DNA of 64,000 nt from an uncultured Verrucomicrobia subdivision 3 bacterium (lineage in GTDB: Bacteria; Verrucomicrobiota; Verrucomicrobiia; Limisphaerales; DASXHY01): NCBI GenBank assembly GCA_937890005.1, contig CALBZA010000015.1:1-64000 (forward strand). Direction: 5' to 3'. This document shows positions 8,452-17,031 of this stretch, one piece after another. The notes under the pieces are model-generated. The model searched no databases. It was given only the letters and a program-made list of their open reading frames with translations, and was not told the DNA's origin. Position 1 is the first letter of the stretch. Every line of letters begins with the position of its first letter. A program made the translations under genes and the position numbers.

Positions 8452-9817
8452 CGGCGATCAACATCGGCTCAGTCTCTGTCGGCTCTTGCAGTCGTTCTTT
8501 CTCTTCAGTTTCGGCCTTGGCGAGCCAATCATCATCATAAATTCCGAAATCCACGGAGAACTCCAGCAGGTCTGCAAAAGTCAGGAACGGACTGGGGCGG
8601 GAGAACAGATCACGGGCGGTCAGGAAGTGTGCCCAGAATAATACATTTCCAGTGAACGCCACATGCTTCTCAATCCGCTTGATCCCGGCGAGGTAGCTCT
8701 CACGATACTTCGAGGGCGCTTTGCCATCAGCGGTAAAATGGTAGGTCGGCGTGATCTCCAAACACCAATTACCGCCTAGCCGCCGAAAGCGCGGCTCGAA
8801 TGCCAGGTGACGGTAATAGGCTATTCGTGTCGGATCCTTCTTGCTGGGATATGCTTGGAACACGGTGCGCTCGCTCTCCTTGGTGCGCTTCCAGCGCACG
8901 ACGCGGGGGGACATATCTCGCGTCGGCGCGAAATAGAAGAAGCCAATCCCGTTCTTTGGTTGCTGATGCCACACTCCCTTATGGCCGAGGACCGTTTTCA
9001 GGGACAAGTTGAGCAGCCGCACGAAGTCCTGTTTGCGCTCCTTATCCTTGGATTCCGCCCATTCATCCGTGCGGAACTGTTCTGCGCTCCCAGCATCACA
9101 AATCTTGCTCCACGGCTCTTCCTTTAGATTGTGGAAACTCACCAGCTTGCCATCCTTCAGAAACCACTCTGCTCCCGGTCGAATCTCCTTCTCCTTGAAC
9201 ACGGCCCAGATCGTCTGCGGCTTGCGATGCTCGGTTTCGGCAATGAACAGGTCAGGCGCGTAGCGACCGACCGGCAGGAGATTGGAGCAGAGGATTTCCG
9301 TCTTTGGTGGTGGAGCGAGGTAAACACCCGCATCACGAGGCATCGCCAACTGCGTCAACGCCACTGCCGCCTTGGCGTCAAAAACGTTCTTCGCCTTGTT
9401 GAACCGCACCTTGCGGCTCTTGCGAAGTTCCAGATCTTGGAAGTAATCCTTGATCGAAACCCAATACGCTTCCCGATTTCGAGGCCGGGACACCACCAGG
9501 ACCACCGGCGCATTGCCTTGCAACCAGTAGGTCAGATCGCGTTCATCACAACGAAAGTCGAATCCTTCGCTGGATTCATTTTCCCAATCCTTGGTGGTCG
9601 CCTTGCTTTGCACCTGGAGAATGAAGTTCGTGGCTTCATTCGTGTCGGTGCGGCGGATTTCGATATAGCCATCAATCCCCGCGTCGGAATGGCCGGTCGT
9701 TGGAGTCCACAGGTAGCCCATCTCGCCAACGATTGTAGCGATTAGATTGATCCCCTGCTGGCCAGTCAGCGAAGCACCTGGAACGATTTTCCCGCGCTTG
9801 GTGGATTGATGTCTCAT
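8441..9817 (-). CDS. DUF4365-type nuclease fused to APAZ-like region (SPARDA effector)
   Basis: A 458-aa partner of the short Argonaute. Residues about 15-165 are a DUF4365/restriction-endonuclease-like domain with SDAGIDGYIEI (catalytic Asp expected) and FILQVQSK (Q-x-K strand), then the aromatic and basic motifs TYWLQGNAPVVLVV and YWVSIKDYF typical of the family. The rest (about 190-440), containing NLLPVGRYAPDLFIAE, LVSFHNL and FRRLGGNWCLEITPTY, fits an APAZ domain, which replaces the missing N/PAZ half of the Argonaute. In studied SPARDA systems this subunit becomes an indiscriminate DNA and RNA nuclease when the Argonaute senses a target, leading to cell death or dormancy. This is the first gene of the operon; no clear sigma-70 promoter is visible in the 75 nt upstream. 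Confidence 0.85.
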   Translation of the reverse strand: MRHQSTKRGKIVPGASLTGQQGINLIATIVGEMGYLWTPTTGHSDAGIDGYIEIRRTDTNEATNFILQVQSKATTKDWENESSEGFDFRCDERDLTYWLQGNAPVVLVVSRPRNREAYWVSIKDYFQDLELRKSRKVRFNKAKNVFDAKAAVALTQLAMPRDAGVYLAPPPKTEILCSNLLPVGRYAPDLFIAETEHRKPQTIWAVFKEKEIRPGAEWFLKDGKLVSFHNLKEEPWSKICDAGSAEQFRTDEWAESKDKERKQDFVRLLNLSLKTVLGHKGVWHQQPKNGIGFFYFAPTRDMSPRVVRWKRTKESERTVFQAYPSKKDPTRIAYYRHLAFEPRFRRLGGNWCLEITPTYHFTADGKAPSKYRESYLAGIKRIEKHVAFTGNVLFWAHFLTARDLFSRPSPFLTFADLLEFSVDFGIYDDDWLAKAETEEKERLQEPTETEPMLIADES

Positions 9818-9892
9818 GCTCTAGCTGCAATTGTGAATACGATTGCTCGGCGGGTCGCCTTGTTGTGCATGGGCATCCAGGCAAACATAGAA

Positions 9893-10613
9893 TCAGTCCT
9901 GAAAACCCTCCCATTGCCAGTCGTCATAGGGCCTTCCGTTTGCTCGGCGCTTCAACGCCTTGCGAAATTCCATGAGGCCAGTTTTGTCGAGTCCTTGCAG
10001 GTCTTCCAACTTGGTAGCTTGCGTCAATTCGGTAACCAGTGCGACTCAGTGCGACATCTGAAAACTGAGCGACCACTCGAAGGTCGATACGATGGTGTAT
10101 TCTCGTCCCCTGCATACCACTTGACGAAGACTTCAGCAGCAGTGTTCGCAACAGCCAAACGGCTCCCTTCTCGTCTTTGCAGCGCCCAGCGAGCCACGCT
10201 CGGACCTCAGCCTTGTCCCCCCAATGAAACCACTTGAACAAAAACGTCAGCAGACGCGGGTGCTGTAGAAATTCCTGCGTTCCAGCGGCCTGGCGTATCT
10301 TTCCAACGCAGATTCGCTGCAGCTCCTTCAAACCCGCTTCTTCCAAGAGATGATCCCGGCGACGTTCCTTGTCGTCAGGGTTGCGCTCATCGAGGCCGAC
10401 AATCTCAACGGGCAGAGGCAAACCTGATGACCCAAGGATCGCATCTTTCAGAATATCCAGCCGCTTCGCCAAGTCTGGCTCACGGCACAGCTTGCCTGAA
10501 TCCAGTTGCTCGGTCACTTCCGCGCGAATATCGGCATCATGGATCTCGATGAAGCTACGGATGTATTCCTGATAGCGTTCGACTGCACGTCGGTGAAGTG
10601 TCAGGACATCCAT
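9893..10613 (-). pseudogene. Chimeric pseudogene: DUF1998-helicase head joined to a P-loop NTPase (KAP-like) tail
   Basis: The frame opens with MDVLTLHRRAVERYQEYIRS and continues with IEIHDADIRAEV and LDSGKLCREP, which looks like the start of DEAD/DEAH helicases with DUF1998. It then jumps to a segment with GLKELQRICVGKIR, FLFKWFHWGD and HHRIDLRVV, which resembles the C-terminal part of KAP-type P-loop NTPases (inferred from memory). Near the 3' end, the 10-bp unit at 10037-10046 is repeated at 10047-10056 with one mismatch and breaks the frame. Removing one copy restores a continuous ending (VALVTELTQATKLEDLQG through WEGFQD) that stops at 9893. So an earlier deletion fused two defence-type genes and a later small duplication inactivated the product. 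It lies directly upstream of the SPARDA operon. Confidence 0.6.
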
Positions 10614-10757
10614 GGCAACAAAGCAGGTTCGCAAGGAACAAATGGAGCGCACCCCCTGACGAATTTGTGGCTAGTTGGAGAGAGAAGCTGAACCGAGTGA
10701 TGCGTTGGAATTCGCTTCAACTCGCGCAAAATTTGAAACTCCTTCTTCAAACGCCAG

Positions 10758-10922
10758 CTAGATTTGAAAAGATTCATCGCCATGTCCCGACGCCAGCAGC
10801 TCGAATGCCTTGACACGGCGCAGTGGCAACTCCGTTTGTTCGTCAAAGAGATCAGCTCCAACGATGCCAACAGCAACGTTCACCTTTCCGAGCGATGGGC
10901 CTATTTCTAAGCAAAATCAATA
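10758..10922 (-). pseudogene. Short coding-like fragment, family unknown
   Basis: On the minus strand one frame reads EIGPSLGKVNVAVGIVGAD and then FDEQTELPLRRVKAFELLA before a TAG at 10758-10760. There is no start codon for a full gene and stops bracket it on both sides. The peptide looks like part of a folded protein rather than random frame, but I cannot name it. Together with the neighbouring chimeric pseudogene it suggests decayed accessory genes. The rest of 10614-11008 holds nothing else I can support. Confidence 0.25.
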
Positions 10923-11008
10923 GGGTGATCAAGCGCGCTTTCCATCTGCCTCAGCCGCCCGTGCGCTGAATCGCTTGCCAGTTTGCGTGAACTGTCCACG
11001 ATGATCTT

Positions 11009-11440
11009 GTGCGGGAAATACCACAAAAGTTTCGGTTCCGTCTTTTCGCATTCGACAGCGGAGAATGGCACGAAGCGGAGATCAAAGAGGATTCGATGTG
11101 CTATGCGGCAGGCTGGATTTGGAAGGAGGCGCCGGTTCATGAACACCGCCATACTCCAAATCAGGAGACGTGGCGCGCATTCGAAGCGACGCTGAACGAC
11201 ATCGGCGTGTGGACTTGGAAGACAGATTATTCTGATCCTTGCGTCTTTGATGGCGGTGGATGGGAGCTTGAGATCGAATGGCATGGCCGTGCGATGCGCT
11301 CTGGGGGTGAAAACGGCTATCCCGGCTGCGACGACCCTGATTATTCGAAATCAGTGGCGTTCACCGCTCTCATCAATGCCGTTAAGCGTCTGCTCGACCA
11401 TGAGGACGCGTTCGAACCGTTGCCTTGGAGTGGATCGTAA
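11009..11440 (+). CDS. Hypothetical protein, possibly 5'-truncated
   Basis: A 143-aa open frame that reads like a genuine protein of unknown family. Ordered aromatic motifs stand out: HTPNQETWRAF, IGVWTWKTDYSDPCVFDG, WELEIEWHGR, then GGENGYPG and a C-terminal helix AFTALINAVKRLL. This pattern (W...L..I.VW.W, DG..W.L.I, G.NGYP) suggests a small conserved bacterial family of the kind seen in accessory regions. The only usable in-frame start is GTG at 11009, since a stop sits at 10988-10990, so the original N-terminus may have been lost. It is the only plus-strand gene between the decayed fragments and the tRNA, and no ribosome binding site is evident. Confidence 0.5.
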   Translation: MREIPQKFRFRLFAFDSGEWHEAEIKEDSMCYAAGWIWKEAPVHEHRHTPNQETWRAFEATLNDIGVWTWKTDYSDPCVFDGGGWELEIEWHGRAMRSGGENGYPGCDDPDYSKSVAFTALINAVKRLLDHEDAFEPLPWSGS

Positions 11441-11525
11441 GGTCAGACGGATTGGGATTCCGCGCCGCGCCTCTCGTTGCACAAGAAAGAGCCACAAACA
11501 ATTTGTTGACCAGTCCCGAGTATCG

Positions 11526-11714
11526 TCACCGGACCTTCAAACCTTCGCTGGGGATGAAGTTTTTGCGGGGCATGCGTTTTCGAGCCGGGATCGCTTTCTT
11601 CTTCCTCCATTGAGACAACCATTTGTAGGCGGTTTTCGTTTTCACTTTCAGAGAAAACTCGGATTCCAAGAACTCGATGGCTTGTCGCGCTGTCGGAGCC
11701 TTGACAAATCCCAA
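11526..11714 (-). CDS. Small basic helical (HTH-like) hypothetical protein
   Basis: A possible 62-aa product starting at a TTG (11714). It contains APTARQAIEFLESEF and KTKTAYKWLSQWRKKK, an arrangement of two helices and a basic tail that could be a small helix-turn-helix unit. The frame stays open for about 17 codons upstream of the TTG, until a TGA, without an ATG. No family can be named, and it could equally be a fragment of a larger DNA-binding protein. Confidence 0.35.
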   Translation of the reverse strand: MGFVKAPTARQAIEFLESEFSLKVKTKTAYKWLSQWRKKKAIPARKRMPRKNFIPSEGLKVR

Positions 11715-12198
11715 CTCGACTATCTCAGGGAGCAGCTGACGTCTCCCAGACTGAGGGCAAAAGCTCCATCAGAAATGAGGCAAGCACTCCAATGGAAACT
11801 GAACGGTGCGGACTGAGGAGCGAGGCGCCTGGCTCGAATAAATTCGCAACTGTCTCAAACGGCATTTGGCGATTCGGGTGGATCCATTTTTTCCAGCACC
11901 AGCAACAATCAATCGAAAATTTCCAACCCGAGCGCACAACATCTCGCAAAGAGAGCCGCTGAAGTGTTTGCGCTAAGGAAGTGGCGTCCGTGAGCGACCG
12001 TGGAACTCCGAACGCGGTCGTCCTTCCTGCGAATCCGTGATGCTACGATCTTGATCGCTCCACGAGTATGACCGTGTGGACCCAGCGGGCTGACGTTGCG
12101 ATTCTGGCGCGACGCGCTCCGATTGATGCACCGAAAATCGAAATTGGGCACTAAACGGGCACTAAAAATGGAAAACGTGAGAAAACCCCTGTAAACAT
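11715..12198. other. Gene-free stretch next to the tRNA
   Basis: No supportable gene is found in these 484 bases. The final part carries a direct repeat GGGCACTAAA-cg-GGGCACTAAA at about 12145-12166, with a short frame reading KLGTK. Such tails occur at the ends of some tyrosine-recombinase genes in this kind of genome, so this may be a remnant of a lost integrase, but upstream frames are broken and nothing else supports that. Confidence 0.3.
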
Positions 12199-12272
12199 TG
12201 GAGCGGGTGAAGGGAATCGAACCCTCGTCTCAGGCTTGGGAAGCCCACGTTCTACCATTGAACCACACCCGC
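12199..12272 (-). tRNA. tRNA-Gly (anticodon CCC)
   Basis: The minus strand folds as a 74-nt tRNA: acceptor GCGGGTG pairing with CACCCGC, D-arm GTTCAATGGTAGAAC, an anticodon stem-loop with loop TTCCCAA (anticodon CCC, reading GGG), and T-loop GGTTCGATTCC. The discriminator is T and the 3' CCA is encoded (12199-12201). The 3' end points into the accessory region, the usual side for integration of mobile islands. Confidence 0.93.
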
Positions 12273-12415
12273 AAACTCCAAGTCGGGCTTACCTCTATCA
12301 AACGCTTCACCCGCTTGCAACAGGCCATTTCCCTGCAGGCCATTTCCCTGCATTTCCCACTCAGGTCTCAACATCTTCCCAACATCTTCCTGGGATTCAG
12401 CCGCGACTCGGAGGC

Positions 12416-14224
12416 TCACCGGCGCGGATGGTTTTCCAGGGCGCGGTCGAGTGCGTGGGCGGCGCTGATCAGTCCCAAATGCGTGAACGCTTGCGGAAAG
12501 TTTCCAAGATGCTCGCCTTCGGGTCCGAGTTCCTCCGCATACAGCCCGACGTGATTTGCATACCCAAGCATCTTCTCGAAAATGAATCGTCCCATCAGCC
12601 CGTCTCCCGATCGCGCTAGACACTCCGCATACCAGAACGTGCACATGCAGAATGTTCCCTCCTGCCCGGGCAGACCGTCCGGCGCGGCCGATCCAATCCG
12701 ATACCGATGAACGAGCGAATCTTCCACCAGCTCCTTTTCGACCGCCTTCAACGTGGAAAGCCATCGACGGTCCGTCGGCGACACAAACTTCACGAGCGGC
12801 ATCAACAGGCATGAAGCGTCCACTGTTGTGGAACCGCGGTGTTGCACGAACGAACGTTTCTGCCCGTTCCAGAATTCGCGGAAAATGTCGTTGTAGATCT
12901 CGTCGCGAGTCTGAACCCACTTCGCCATGGGCGCGGGAAAGGATCGTCTTCGACACAGACGGATGCCGCGGTCGATGGCGACCCAGCACATCAGGCGCGA
13001 ATACAGAAATTCCTGCCGCCCGCCGCGCACTTCCCAGATGCCTTCATCCGGGCTGCGCCAGTTGTGACAAACCCAGTCCACCAGGCGAATCAGGTTCTGC
13101 CACAAATCGTAGCCGATCGGCTGCCCCCATTTGTCGTAGAGGTAAACGGAATCCATCAGTTCGCCGTGGATGTCGAGCTGCAATTGGTTCCATGCGGCAT
13201 TCCCGATCCGCACCGGCGCGGACTGGCGATAGCCGCGCAGATGCGACAGCTCTTGTTCGGGAAGTTCATGCCGACCATCGATGCCATACATGATCTGCAA
13301 GGAACCGTCGGGTTTAAGTTCGCGGCAGCGCTCTTCAATCCAATGGTTGAATGCGCCCGCCTCCTCGGTATAGCCGAGACGCATCAGGGCATAGATCGTA
13401 AATGACGCGTCGCGAATCCAGGTGTAGCGATAGTCCCAATTCCGCACTCCGCCGATCACCTCCGGCAATCCGAATGTGGGCGCGGCGACCAGTGAACCAT
13501 GCGCCTGCGAGACGAGCAGCTTGAGCGTGAGGGCGGATCGATAAACCATCTCGCGCCATCGGCCGTCGTAGCGGCAGTGGCCGATCCAGTTGCGCCAGTA
13601 GTTCAATGTTTCCTTGAAGCTTTCGCTTACAAACGCAACGAGATCGGAATGCGGAGTTGCGCGTGCGTCCTCAAGCACGAACGAGGCGGATTCATCCGGC
13701 TTCAATGAGAAGACTGCTTCTGCATCGCCATCACGAATCTGAATTGGCACCGAGGATCGCAAACGCAGTTCGCATCGATCATCCCCTTCGGAAATAAAAA
13801 TCACGTCGTTGCCTGAACGTTCCACCCGGTGCTTCGACCGACCGTAGTTGAATCGCGGCGCGCACAGCATCCGGATGCGCGCCTGTCCGCGAACGCATTT
13901 CACACGGCGCACCAGGTTGTGGGCGTTGTCCATACGTTCGATCGGCATGAAATCGGAAATTTCCACAACGCCGTCCTTCGAAAGAAAACGCGTCAGCAGA
14001 ATGTTTGAATCCGGGAGATACAACTGCTTGTGACGAGCTCCGTCGAATTCTGCCGAGAAGGAGAAATGTCCGCCGCGCTCAGGATCGAGCAGGGCCGCGA
14101 AGATGCTTGGCGAATCGAAGCGGGGAAAGCACATGAAGTCGATCGAGCCGTTCAATGCCACCAACGCAATCGTGTTCAGATCACCAATGATGGCGTGGTT
14201 CTCAATCGGCTCAACATTTCGCAT
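12416..14224 (-). CDS. Glycoside hydrolase family 15-like protein (glucoamylase/trehalase type)
   Basis: A cytoplasmic (alpha/alpha)6-barrel enzyme expected to hydrolyse alpha-linked glucosides such as maltodextrin, starch fragments or trehalose. The ATG at 14224 gives 602 aa and begins MRNVEPIENHAIIGD, matching the usual family start; a longer frame from 14317 adds a tail unlike the family. Visible landmarks are GSIDFMCFPRFDSPSIFAAL, TLKLL followed by GSLVAAPTFGLPE, then NWDYRYTWIRDASF with its catalytic-site aromatics, DSVYLYDKWG, and the final LGPEGEHLGNFPQAFTHLGL. The Glu in the EGEHLGNFPQ segment lies where the catalytic base is expected. It has no signal peptide. The GH57 and DUF4912 genes 40 kb away suggest that alpha-glucan metabolism is prominent in this organism. 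The exact substrate is uncertain. Confidence 0.88.
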   Translation of the reverse strand: MRNVEPIENHAIIGDLNTIALVALNGSIDFMCFPRFDSPSIFAALLDPERGGHFSFSAEFDGARHKQLYLPDSNILLTRFLSKDGVVEISDFMPIERMDNAHNLVRRVKCVRGQARIRMLCAPRFNYGRSKHRVERSGNDVIFISEGDDRCELRLRSSVPIQIRDGDAEAVFSLKPDESASFVLEDARATPHSDLVAFVSESFKETLNYWRNWIGHCRYDGRWREMVYRSALTLKLLVSQAHGSLVAAPTFGLPEVIGGVRNWDYRYTWIRDASFTIYALMRLGYTEEAGAFNHWIEERCRELKPDGSLQIMYGIDGRHELPEQELSHLRGYRQSAPVRIGNAAWNQLQLDIHGELMDSVYLYDKWGQPIGYDLWQNLIRLVDWVCHNWRSPDEGIWEVRGGRQEFLYSRLMCWVAIDRGIRLCRRRSFPAPMAKWVQTRDEIYNDIFREFWNGQKRSFVQHRGSTTVDASCLLMPLVKFVSPTDRRWLSTLKAVEKELVEDSLVHRYRIGSAAPDGLPGQEGTFCMCTFWYAECLARSGDGLMGRFIFEKMLGYANHVGLYAEELGPEGEHLGNFPQAFTHLGLISAAHALDRALENHPRR

Positions 14225-14372
14225 CGCGCAAGCTTGCATCCGGTTCAACTGAGGCGTGGTTCTCAAACGAATGGAGCAGTGCCGGCGCATCGCGGCAATG
14301 GGGCATCTTCCGCGCAAAGGCAGCGAGAACTTGCAGCGTCAGCAACTGAGAGGTGCAACCAGTCCCGACAAT

Positions 14373-15305
14373 TTATCTTGCAAGGCGCAGGGTGGCGAGT
14401 TGCACGCCTTCCCGTTTTTGCAAAATCGCTTCCAGCTTCGGCACGTACATCTGTGTCTCAGCCGGCAGGACAGGCGCGATTGCGTCGAAGGTTTTTGCGC
14501 GGCGGCGGTCCAACGCGCGTTGAACTGTTCCTTCGCCCGCGTTGTAGGCAGCTGCCGCAAGCCGCCAGTCGCCGAATTTGCGATACAGGTAGGCAAGATG
14601 TCGTGCCGCGGCATCGGCGCTTTCGTCCGGACGATAACGCTGGTCGATGGGCCATGTTCGCAGTCCATATTGTTTTGCGGTTGCGGGCATCAGTTGAAAC
14701 AAGCCCGCTGCGCCCGCGGGACTTTTTGCGCGCGGATCGAACGACGACTCCACTTCGGCGATCCAGACGAGTTCGGCAGGAACGTTTCGTTTTGAAAAGA
14801 TCGGCTTGAGACGTTTTACGTACGCCGCGGCCTGTGGTGGAACGGGACGTTTGGAAACTTTGCGAATCCAGAGCTCACGTTCGACTTCGGCCCTGGGTGA
14901 TTCGAGCTTGGGCGCGGGCTTGTTTGTTTCGGTTTTCGGCGGGCGAATCGTGGCCTTCAGCTCCTCCGCGATTTCGAAGTAATCCAGCCGGCTCTTCAAC
15001 CACGCTGCGTAGGGCTGTGTTTCTTCATTTGCTTCGAGGGTCGGCAGCACGACTTTGGCAAGTTCACGAACCTGCGCCATATCGATTACGTATTCGCTCT
15101 GGAACTTTTTCAGCAGTTCGTCGAAGAACGTTTTGACCTGTTCCTGATCCCGGACACCAAGCGCTTTCAAGGTGTCCTCGTCGATGTTTTCGCTGGCCCA
15201 ATCCTGGACTGCCTCGATCGTCTCCGCATCGATGGTAAACAGTTCTTCCTGGGCCGTTGCCGATAACGCGATGGACAACAGCACAATGAGCGCGAGCCGT
15301 TTCAT
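14373..15305 (-). CDS. Lytic transglycosylase, SLT family
   Basis: A secreted murein hydrolase of 310 aa that would cleave peptidoglycan glycan strands to form 1,6-anhydromuramic acid ends. The ATG at 15305 gives a clear signal peptide (MKRLALIVLLSIALSATAQ). A helical, acidic region with no named domain follows up to about residue 180. The C-terminal SLT domain has AEVESSFDPRAKSPAGAAG with the catalytic Glu in the ES pair, then LFQLMPATA, YLYRKFGDWRLAAAAYNAG and a final helical segment. A -10 hexamer TATTCT lies exactly 6 nt upstream of this ATG, which further supports the start and suggests a leaderless message. A much longer frame upstream to 15545 is not needed. It may be involved in wall turnover. 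Confidence 0.88.
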   Translation of the reverse strand: MKRLALIVLLSIALSATAQEELFTIDAETIEAVQDWASENIDEDTLKALGVRDQEQVKTFFDELLKKFQSEYVIDMAQVRELAKVVLPTLEANEETQPYAAWLKSRLDYFEIAEELKATIRPPKTETNKPAPKLESPRAEVERELWIRKVSKRPVPPQAAAYVKRLKPIFSKRNVPAELVWIAEVESSFDPRAKSPAGAAGLFQLMPATAKQYGLRTWPIDQRYRPDESADAAARHLAYLYRKFGDWRLAAAAYNAGEGTVQRALDRRRAKTFDAIAPVLPAETQMYVPKLEAILQKREGVQLATLRLAR

Positions 15306-15311
15306 GGCTTG

Positions 15312-15338
15312 AGAATAGCACAAACTGTGACGGCGCAA
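15312..15338 (-). promoter_or_regulatory. Candidate leaderless promoter of the lytic transglycosylase gene
   Basis: On the minus strand, TTGCGC (15333-15338) and TATTCT (15312-15317) are 15 nt apart. TGC precedes the -10, as in an extended -10 site. The -10 ends 6 nt before the ATG. Confidence 0.5.
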
Positions 15339-15459
15339 TCCGGGTCTGTTATTGGATGCACTGCGCACACCGAGGCGCATGTAGTAGAACTGACGACATG
15401 GGCAGAATCCCCCCTGATCTTGCCAAACCAGTATGATTACGCTCTTCTGACCCACATCT

Positions 15460-17031
15460 ATGACGCGATTGCGTTGGTTGGCATTGATTGTCTGTGTCGC
15501 TTTATCCGCCGTCGCTGAAGCGCGGCAGGAGACGGCTGAGATCACGCTGGATTATGTCGCCAAGCGGGCGGAGCAGCGCGCCCAGAAACCGTTCCGATCG
15601 CCGCGCGCCGATCTGCCGGACATTCTCAGGGCCGACAAACTCGACTACGACAAATATCGCGAGATCGAGTTCCGCCACGACAAGGCGCTCTGGAGTGCCG
15701 AGGATCTTCCTTTCCGCGTGGAGTTTTTCCATCCGGGCTATCTCTATGAAGAACCGGTTCACCTGTATGAATTCACGGTGACCGCGATGCAGCCGATCCG
15801 GTTCATGCAGGAATGGTTCAATTATCGCGGACTGAACATTCAGAAGCAGATTCCAGTGAACACCGGTTACGCCGGGTTCCGGCTGTTGCACGAATTGAAT
15901 GAACGCGGGAAGTGGGATGAACTGGGCGCGTTTCTCGGTGCGAGCTATTTCCGTCTTCTGGGCAAAGGCCAGCGTTACGGCCAGTCAGCGCGCGGCCTCG
16001 CGATCGATTGCGGTGAGAGCGATCGGCCTGAGGAATTCCCGATTTTCACTGATTGGTGGCTCGGAAAACCGTCGCGTGGGGACGATCGCTTGAAGTTGTA
16101 TGCGATTCTCGACAGCGTCAGCTGCGCGGGCGCTTATGAAATCGTGGTGATTCCCGGCGAATCCACGGTTGCAGACATTCGAGCCCGGCTTTACTTCCGG
16201 GACGATGCGAACGTGAAGGCGGCGAATCCGAATCGCAAACCGATCAAAACCATCGGCCTCGCGCCGCTCACGAGCATGTTCTGGTTTGGAAAAGCCTCCG
16301 AACGGCGGTTCAACGAATATCGTCCTGAAGTTCACGACTCCGACGGGCTCCTGATTCAGATGGGCAACGGTGAAGTCCTCTGGCGGCCGCTCAACAACAC
16401 GACCGAAATGCGGCATCAGCGTTTTGCAGCGAAGGACATTGGCGGCTTTGGATTGCTTCAGCGCGAGCGGGACTTCGCCAGTTACCAGGATCTCTTCAAC
16501 CATTATCACCAGGTGCCGAGCGTGTGGGTTGAAACCCACGGTGTCTGGGGCGAAGGCGAAATTCATCTGGTCGAATTGAGCACGCATTACGAAGGGCTCG
16601 ACAACATCGTGGCCTTCTGGGAACCGAAGCTGAAGCCGCGTCCAATGGAGCCGTACAATTTCGCGTATCGCCTCCATTGGACGAAGGATGAATCGGAGAT
16701 GAAGCTCTCCCGGCAGGACAAGGTGATCGCGACGCGAATCGGAACCGATACGCGTGAACCGCAGCAGCGCCAGTTTGCGATCGATTTCAGCGGACCGAAG
16801 CTCAGCACGATGACCGAGAGCGCGCCGCCGCAATCGATCGCCAGCTGCAGTGACAACGCGGTGATCATCGAGAACCAGATCTTTCGCAATCCGTTCAAGT
16901 CGAGCTGGCGGGTGATGCTCAAGGTGGAGCCCAAGCCGGGCAACAAGGATCCCGTGGACCTTCGCGTGACTCTTCAGAAGGGAGAGGAGGTTTTGAGCGA
17001 AACATGGACCTATCTCTTGAGTCCGCTTTAA
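15460..17031 (+). CDS. opgG: Periplasmic glucan biosynthesis protein OpgG (MdoG)
   Basis: A 523-aa periplasmic protein needed to build osmoregulated periplasmic glucans; it is thought to act on the beta-1,2-glucan backbone made by OpgH, probably in branching. A signal peptide (MTRLRWLALIVCVALSAVAEA) precedes the mature protein. Family motifs include QRAQKPFRSP, LWSAEDLPFRVEFFHPGYLY, YRGLNIQKQIP, GASYFRLLGKGQRYGQSARGLA with the following EEFPIFTDWWLGKP, APLTSMFWFGKAS, the EVHDSDGLL strand and LSTHYEGLDNIVAFWEP. Length is that of the family. The gene overlaps the next by 28 nt and is followed by opgH, a classical operon order with one extra gene between. TATGAT at 15432-15437 could be the -10, but no -35 is clear. 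Confidence 0.93.
   Translation: MTRLRWLALIVCVALSAVAEARQETAEITLDYVAKRAEQRAQKPFRSPRADLPDILRADKLDYDKYREIEFRHDKALWSAEDLPFRVEFFHPGYLYEEPVHLYEFTVTAMQPIRFMQEWFNYRGLNIQKQIPVNTGYAGFRLLHELNERGKWDELGAFLGASYFRLLGKGQRYGQSARGLAIDCGESDRPEEFPIFTDWWLGKPSRGDDRLKLYAILDSVSCAGAYEIVVIPGESTVADIRARLYFRDDANVKAANPNRKPIKTIGLAPLTSMFWFGKASERRFNEYRPEVHDSDGLLIQMGNGEVLWRPLNNTTEMRHQRFAAKDIGGFGLLQRERDFASYQDLFNHYHQVPSVWVETHGVWGEGEIHLVELSTHYEGLDNIVAFWEPKLKPRPMEPYNFAYRLHWTKDESEMKLSRQDKVIATRIGTDTREPQQRQFAIDFSGPKLSTMTESAPPQSIASCSDNAVIIENQIFRNPFKSSWRVMLKVEPKPGNKDPVDLRVTLQKGEEVLSETWTYLLSPL

Noticed and set aside
10601..10876. A 91-aa minus-strand frame upstream of the chimeric pseudogene
   Set aside because: Mixed composition with no domain; a different frame in the same DNA is more coding-like.
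12136..12198. C-terminal end of a tyrosine integrase (KLGTK tail)
   Set aside because: Only a few codons resemble such tails, and the frame breaks upstream; no catalytic Arg-His-Arg-Tyr region can be found.
12839..13405. Long plus-strand open frames opposite the GH15 gene
   Set aside because: They mirror a well-supported glycoside hydrolase; GC-rich DNA gives long antisense frames. The same holds for long frames opposite the mfd-like, MATE, kinase, Lon and FtsH genes.
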